Below, piece after piece: positions 60,165-64,000 of a DNA stretch of 64,000 bases. Both the position numbers and the translations under genes were made by a program. The notes under the pieces are model-generated. The model ran no database searches. It had not been told where the DNA came from and saw only the letters and a program-made list of their open reading frames with translations. The first letter of the stretch is position 1; each line of letters begins with the position of its first letter. The stretch is from Welwitschia mirabilis (taxonomy: Eukaryota; Gnetophyta; Gnetopsida; Welwitschiales), in NCBI GenBank assembly GCA_051453625.1, contig JBOZIK010000001.1, positions 266,639,504 to 266,703,503 on the forward strand, in the 5' to 3' direction.

Positions 60165-60846
60165 ATTCGTCTTGATAAATCTTTGAGTAATGAGAATGAG
60201 GGAGTTACAATGGAAGTTCCAGATTCAAGAGAGGATCCAAGCTTGATATCAGAGGGCTCGTCACTAAGTTCAGACAATTCCGAGGGAGTCGTGCTACAAG
60301 AAGGGGTGGATTTGGTTAAGAAGAGAGGGATAGTTGATGCTTCAGAGAGTTCATGACCAAGGAGGGAGTCAAGGATAACAACAAAATATGGAGATTATGT
60401 TGTTTATTCAACCAAGATAAATCACTGCTCGAATTGTAACAAAGAGAGGGCTACATTGGGTCCAATTATGGTGAATTCTGATGTGTTGAAGAAACAGCAC
60501 TGTCACGAAATTTATTTGGAAGTAGTTCATGCACCCCTCATGAAGACCTCACTCCATGACAGCATCTCGAATACCCCTTATCCCTTAGCTCGATTTATGG
60601 GTATTGATAATTTTTATTTGAGTCATCAAGTGTTTTTGGGAGCTATTATCTTGGAGGAGAAGCCATGAAGTTATCATGAGGCCATGTAGAAGCCTCAATA
60701 ATAAGAGGCTACGGTGAAGTAGATAGCGGTACTCAAGGCAAATAACATGTGGTCCTTAGAAGATTTGCTAAATAGAAAGAAGCCGATTAACTATAGGTGG
60801 GTCTACAAGATTAAATATAAGGCAGATGGGTCTATAGAGCGTTAGA
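60165..60846 (+). pseudogene. Linker and RT start, third copy
   Basis: Begins IRLDKSLSNENEGVTME, matching 58,484 and 59,702, and continues through VDLVKKRGIVDASES, YGDYVVYSTKI, TPYPLARFMG and into RT: WSLEDLLNRKKPINYRWVYK (60,750-60,810), the conserved N-x-T-W-x-L-x-x-L-P-x-x-x-K-x-I-x-x-K-W-V-Y-K region. Several Trp codons are TAA/TGA. Confidence 0.8.
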
Positions 60847-60991
60847 NNNNNNNNNNNNNNNNNNNNNNNNNNNNNNNNNNNNNNNNNNNNNNNNNNNNNN
60901 NNNNNNNNNNNNNNNNNNNNNNNNNNNNNNNNNNNNNNNNNNNNNNTCTACAAGATTAAATATAAGGCAGCTGGGTCTATAGAGCGTTAGA
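60802..60991. other. 100-N gap with duplicated 45-bp flanks in RT
   Basis: The 45 bases before the gap (60,802-60,846) recur right after it (60,947-60,991) with one mismatch. Without gap and duplicate the RT frame continues normally (IERxKAHLMAKSFT), which indicates an unmerged overlap. Confidence 0.88.
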
Positions 60992-62270
60992 AGGCCCATT
61001 TGATGGCAAAGAGCTTTACCTAGGTGGAAGGCCTTGACTTCCATGAGACATTTTCTTTGGTAGTAAAGCCTGTTAACATTGGAGTGTTTTTTACTGTTGC
61101 TATGACACAGGGATGGAAGTTGCATCAGATAGATGTCAACAACGCATTCTTGCATGGAGATCTGTAGGAGGAGGTTTACATGAGGTTGCCACTACGTTTT
61201 CATACACGAGGTCGAGGACAGGTTTATTGCCTTAGGAAGTCATTATATGGCTCATATAGGCTTCTCAGAATTGGTTTGCTAAGCTTTATAAGGCTTTGTG
61301 TAGGTATGGATTTATTCAGTTATATGCAAATTATTCATTGTTTACCTTTTGTAAGGGTGATGTTTTCTTGGAACTCTTAGTCTATGTGGATGACATCATT
61401 TTAACTGGGAGTGACTCTTAGGGCTTATATGGATTTCAAGTCTTATCTCGGTAAGTGTTTTAACATCAAAGACTTAAAGAAACTAAAATTTGTTTTAGGA
61501 ATTGAGGTCATATGCTTGTCTAAGGGGATATTTCTTTCTCAATGAAAGTATGCCCTAGAAATTCTTTTCAATACTGGACTACTTGGATGTTGTCCATTAG
61601 ATATGCCTATGAAACAGGATTATCAGCTAGGTCTAGCCAAGGGGGAAATGGTGACAGATGGGATAGCTTATCATCAACTAGTTGGTCGTCTTATCTATCT
61701 CATGATTACACGGCCGAAGATTTCGTTTGCAGTTCATATCCTTTCATAGTTTATGCAGATGCCATGTGAGGAACACTTTGATGTGGTAAAGAGAGTTGTG
61801 TGATACATAAAGAAGAATCCAGAATAGGGGATATTACTTTGTGCAAATTGTAATTTAAATTTATGTACCTTTTGTGATTTGGATTAGGCAAGTTGCCCAA
61901 TTACTAAACTGTCTATCACTAGCTACTTCACCATGTTGGGAGATTTTCCCATTTCTTGGAAAATGAAGAAGCAGATCATAGTTTCCTATTCTTCGAAGGA
62001 GGTATAGTATAGAGCGATGGTAGCAGCCACAAGTAAGCTTCTTTAGGAATACAGTAGAGTGGACCGATCCCATTGTTTTATGACAGTCAATCTGCTATCC
62101 ACATTATGGCAAATCCAGTTTTTCACAAGTATACCAAGCGTATAGAGATTAACTATCANNNNNNNNNNNNNNNNNNNNNNNNNNNNNNNNNNNNNNNNCG
62201 ACATTTTCATGAAGGCTCTCAGAAGATCACAGTTTCAACATCTTTTGGGTAAGTTGGGCATTTATGATGT
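60947..62270 (+). pseudogene. Copia reverse transcriptase and RNase H, broken
   Basis: RT motifs in order: KAHLMAKSFT, QIDVNNAFLHGDL (catalytic Asp, about 61,128-61,165), VYCLRKSLYG (61,217-61,246), and the centre VYVDDIILTG (YVDD at 61,383-61,394). KYALEIL and YHQLVGRLIYL-type motifs follow. RNase H has SYSSKEV and YRAMVAATSKLL (about 61,985-62,043) and ends near the 40-N gap (62,159-62,198) and the terminal GIYDVHAPT (62,250-62,280). Frameshifts occur at about 61,247, 61,425 and 61,740, and several Trp/Gln stops. The catalytic YVDD is intact, but the protein is not. Confidence 0.88.
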
Positions 62271-62280
62271 GCACGCGCCA

Positions 62281-62292
62281 ACTTAAGGGAAG
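62281..62292 (+). other. Polypurine tract of Copia element
   Basis: 'acttaagggaag' directly before TGTTGATG of the 3' LTR, overlapping the last pol codons as is usual in Copia elements. Confidence 0.8.
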
Positions 62293-62692
62293 TGTTGATG
62301 TGTAAAATATATTGTACACCATGTTTAGAAGTAGATTATCTAGTTAGTTTGGTAATTAACCTTAGTTACCTTTTTACCTTAGCTAATGTTATTGGAATTT
62401 TCTTTGGTTAATGCCAATAATTTAATGTTGGTATGAAAATAGAGAAGAGTATTGAGTCAGTTACAGAAAAGAAAGAAAATAGTTATTGAGTTAATAGAAT
62501 TAGTGAGTAAGTTACTAGAAAGAAGGGAAATGGCTATTAAGTTAATGGAGTTAGTGGGTTTGTTACAAAAAGAAAAAAAAACTATTGTTTCTTTTGTATG
62601 CCTATAAAAGAATCTCTAGTTACATAAAATATACTAGACTCCTTTTGGAGCAACAAATTTCTATTTAGTTTTTTACTCTCTTGTTTTCAACA
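62293..62692 (+). repeat. 3' LTR of Copia element
   Basis: 400 bp, TGTTGATG to TTTTCAACA, TATA box at 62,603-62,610. Followed by the target duplication TATTT. Confidence 0.9.
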
Positions 62693-62697
62693 TATTT

Positions 62698-63230
62698 GAA
62701 GTTTTTATCTGGGCATGAAACATTGGATGTGAATGGACCGTCATCCTCTTTTCGGGGATCTTCAGCACCATCTGTTACAGAGTGATTCACCAAAGTCATA
62801 ATCTTGTCTTTAGTAGTTAGTAAAGATGAAATGGATCAGTGGATAGAATGATAATAGTAGGAAAAACAACTACATCATATATTCCATTGCATAGTGTGTT
62901 TTAAATTTTAAATGCATGATAATAAGTCCAAAAAGAGATGGACAGATCCCAAAATAATTGGTTTAAATTAGACAATTAGATATCATATAAGTAAAAACAA
63001 AAACAAATGCTAAAATCAATGGAAGTTTCAATGGATTTCCCTCAAATTACTCTGGCAAAGTGAACTGATTAAGTTTATTTTGTTTTAGAAAAAAAGACAT
63101 AAACCTCCAAAACACTTTCTTTACTATGACAGATACCTCCACTATGATTATTGTGGTAGCACACCACCACAATAGTACTTGCTAGGGTAAATAGTACTCC
63201 ACTTAAAAATATTCCACTCCAAAGAAGACC
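62698..63230. other. Unassigned sequence between Copia LTR and gag remnant
   Basis: No open frame or family motif seen. By position it is downstream (minus sense) of the adjacent gag remnant and may be decayed protease/integrase of that element. Confidence 0.4.
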
Positions 63231-64000
63231 TCTCATTCAACCTCATGAACATTTCCAATTTCGGTGGTAATGTCTTTCAAATTTTCCTCTAAAACTGAGG
63301 CTGATTTCTTCGATGTAGAGTTGACATCAACAAAGGCTAGTTGCACTTGTTTTTGCTTTTTGTCCAAAATTTCATGCACATGTATTAGATAAGCAACCTA
63401 GTTGTGTCCATCTTTGTGATAGGAAAAATATCCTCTTTCATTTTTTTTAATTGAAATTATTTTTCTTGGAATTTATTAAAGTAATTAACAACTCGTTAGG
63501 CTCTCCAACATTCTATAAAGAGTGTGTGCTTTCTTCTAGTAATATTGTAATTATGGTTGGAAAAAAAGCATTTGTCGCTTTCAGAGTAAAAACAATGCTA
63601 GCCACATTTTTACGTAAACTATTTAAAAGAACGACGATAGCATCATTCTCATTTATAGGTTCTTTAATGTCTTCTAACTAATTCCTAATGGAATTGAACA
63701 CATTCAGAGGGCTTAACATATTTCTTCTATCTCTAAACCTTAGATTATAAAGGTTTTACTTGAGAGAAACAACACTGGACAAAGGTTTAGTACCCAATGC
63801 CCTTTTACAAATTATCCAAAACATTCTTTACTGTCATTCCGGCCATTAGAAGATGTAAATAGTGATCCAAGTGTGAGTCTTGTCCTTGCAATGGCCAAGG
63901 CATCTTATTGCTCCCATTTTGCAGTTGTGCCAGCATCTCTAGGTATTTGCAATGGCCAAGGCATCTTATTGCTTCCATTTTGCAGTTGTGCCAGCATCTC
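63231..64000 (-). pseudogene. Tnt1-like Copia gag remnant, runs off the window
   Basis: On the minus strand the phrases DALAIARTRLTLG, AGMTVKNVLDNL, then NENDAIVVLLNSLRKN and ESTLFIE follow the order of Copia gag (x-x-A-L-x-x-I-x-x-x-L, W-x-x-L, E-D-x-A-x-x-L-L-x-S-L-P, L-x-x-E). Near 63,390-63,431 GYFSYHKDGHN and VAYL have the exact CCHC spacing, with all three Cys codons now Tyr. A hydrophilic, helix-prone segment (LDKKQKQVQLAFVDVNS, then SVLEENLKDITTEIG) follows at 63,245-63,380. Stops and frameshifts are frequent. The 76-codon + strand frame at 63,451-63,681 is a shadow of it. Confidence 0.68.
63888..64000. repeat. 61-bp tandem duplication at the window edge
   Basis: 'gcaatggccaaggcatctta' starts at 63,888 and again at 63,949; the 52 bases visible in the second unit match the first with one mismatch. 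It lies inside the gag remnant. Being so similar in decayed DNA it is recent, or an assembly duplicate. Confidence 0.8.

Larger units (their letters stand above)
56101..62697 (+). mobile_element. Ty1/Copia retrotransposon with TATTT target duplication, patchwork interior
   Basis: LTRs of 402 bp (56,106-56,507) and 400 bp (62,293-62,692) start TGTTGA and end AATA/AACA, flanked by a perfect TATTT duplication (56,101-56,105; 62,693-62,697). The primer-binding site follows the 5' LTR and a purine tract precedes the 3' LTR. The interior has Copia order gag, protease, integrase, RT, RNase H on the + strand. LTRs differ at about one base in eight by eye. Three 100-N gaps and one 40-N gap cut the interior, and the integrase-RT linker zone is present three times, which a single element should not have. 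Confidence 0.88.

Noticed and set aside
63451-63681. 76-codon + strand ORF
   Set aside because: It is the antisense shadow of the minus-strand Copia gag.

Overview
The window looks like plant nuclear heterochromatin. It is very AT-rich, carries no intact host gene that I can recognise, and is filled with decayed LTR retrotransposons of both plant superfamilies (Ty3/Gypsy and Ty1/Copia). A small patch of plastid-derived DNA (16S rRNA and an rps2-like piece) confirms a photosynthetic eukaryote. I cannot name the species. Nearly every coding remnant shows the C-to-T and G-to-A decay expected of methylated cytosines (Trp codons to TAG/TGA, Gln codons to TAA, Cys codons to TAT, primer-binding sites with A/T changes). 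Most long open frames are therefore chance, and the real proteins survive only as broken similarity.

Layout: (1) About 1.9-14.9 kb holds a Gypsy element of the Athila/Tat group: an LTR-like left segment, a 2.2-kb array of roughly 90-bp repeats, a promoter-like TATA, an unidentified 133-codon open frame, a broken gag-protease, then the start of the right LTR. Its reverse transcriptase and integrase are not seen. (2) 14.9-22.9 kb is a SIRE/Maximus-type Copia element in + orientation that cuts the right LTR of the first element. Its 5' LTR contains the plastid DNA insertion; its RT is mostly deleted and its 3' LTR is truncated. (3) 23,118-35,361 is a minus-strand Tekay/Del-type Gypsy element with about 4.3-kb LTRs, target duplication TAAAA, and an internal region of only about 3 kb containing a gag remnant. 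(4) 35.4-44.4 kb has no recognisable gene. (5) 44,418-54,876 is a second minus-strand Tekay/Del-like element with 1.74-kb LTRs and target duplication GATCT. (6) 56,106-62,692 is a Copia element with 400-bp LTRs, tRNA-iMet primer site and target duplication TATTT. Its pol region is a patchwork in which the integrase/linker segment appears two to three times between 100-N gaps. (7) The last 0.8 kb is a minus-strand Copia gag remnant running off the window.

Nothing here works as a pathway; the logic is one of nested and neighbouring insertions. The most unusual points are the palindromic plastid 16S insertion inside an LTR, the 60-bp tandem repeats that multiply the primer-binding-site/LTR junction in both LTRs of the 23-35 kb element, the 90-bp minisatellite upstream of a TATA box, a cluster of decayed GACGTC palindromes in the SIRE LTR, and scaffold gaps whose flanks are duplicated (probable failed joins in the assembly).
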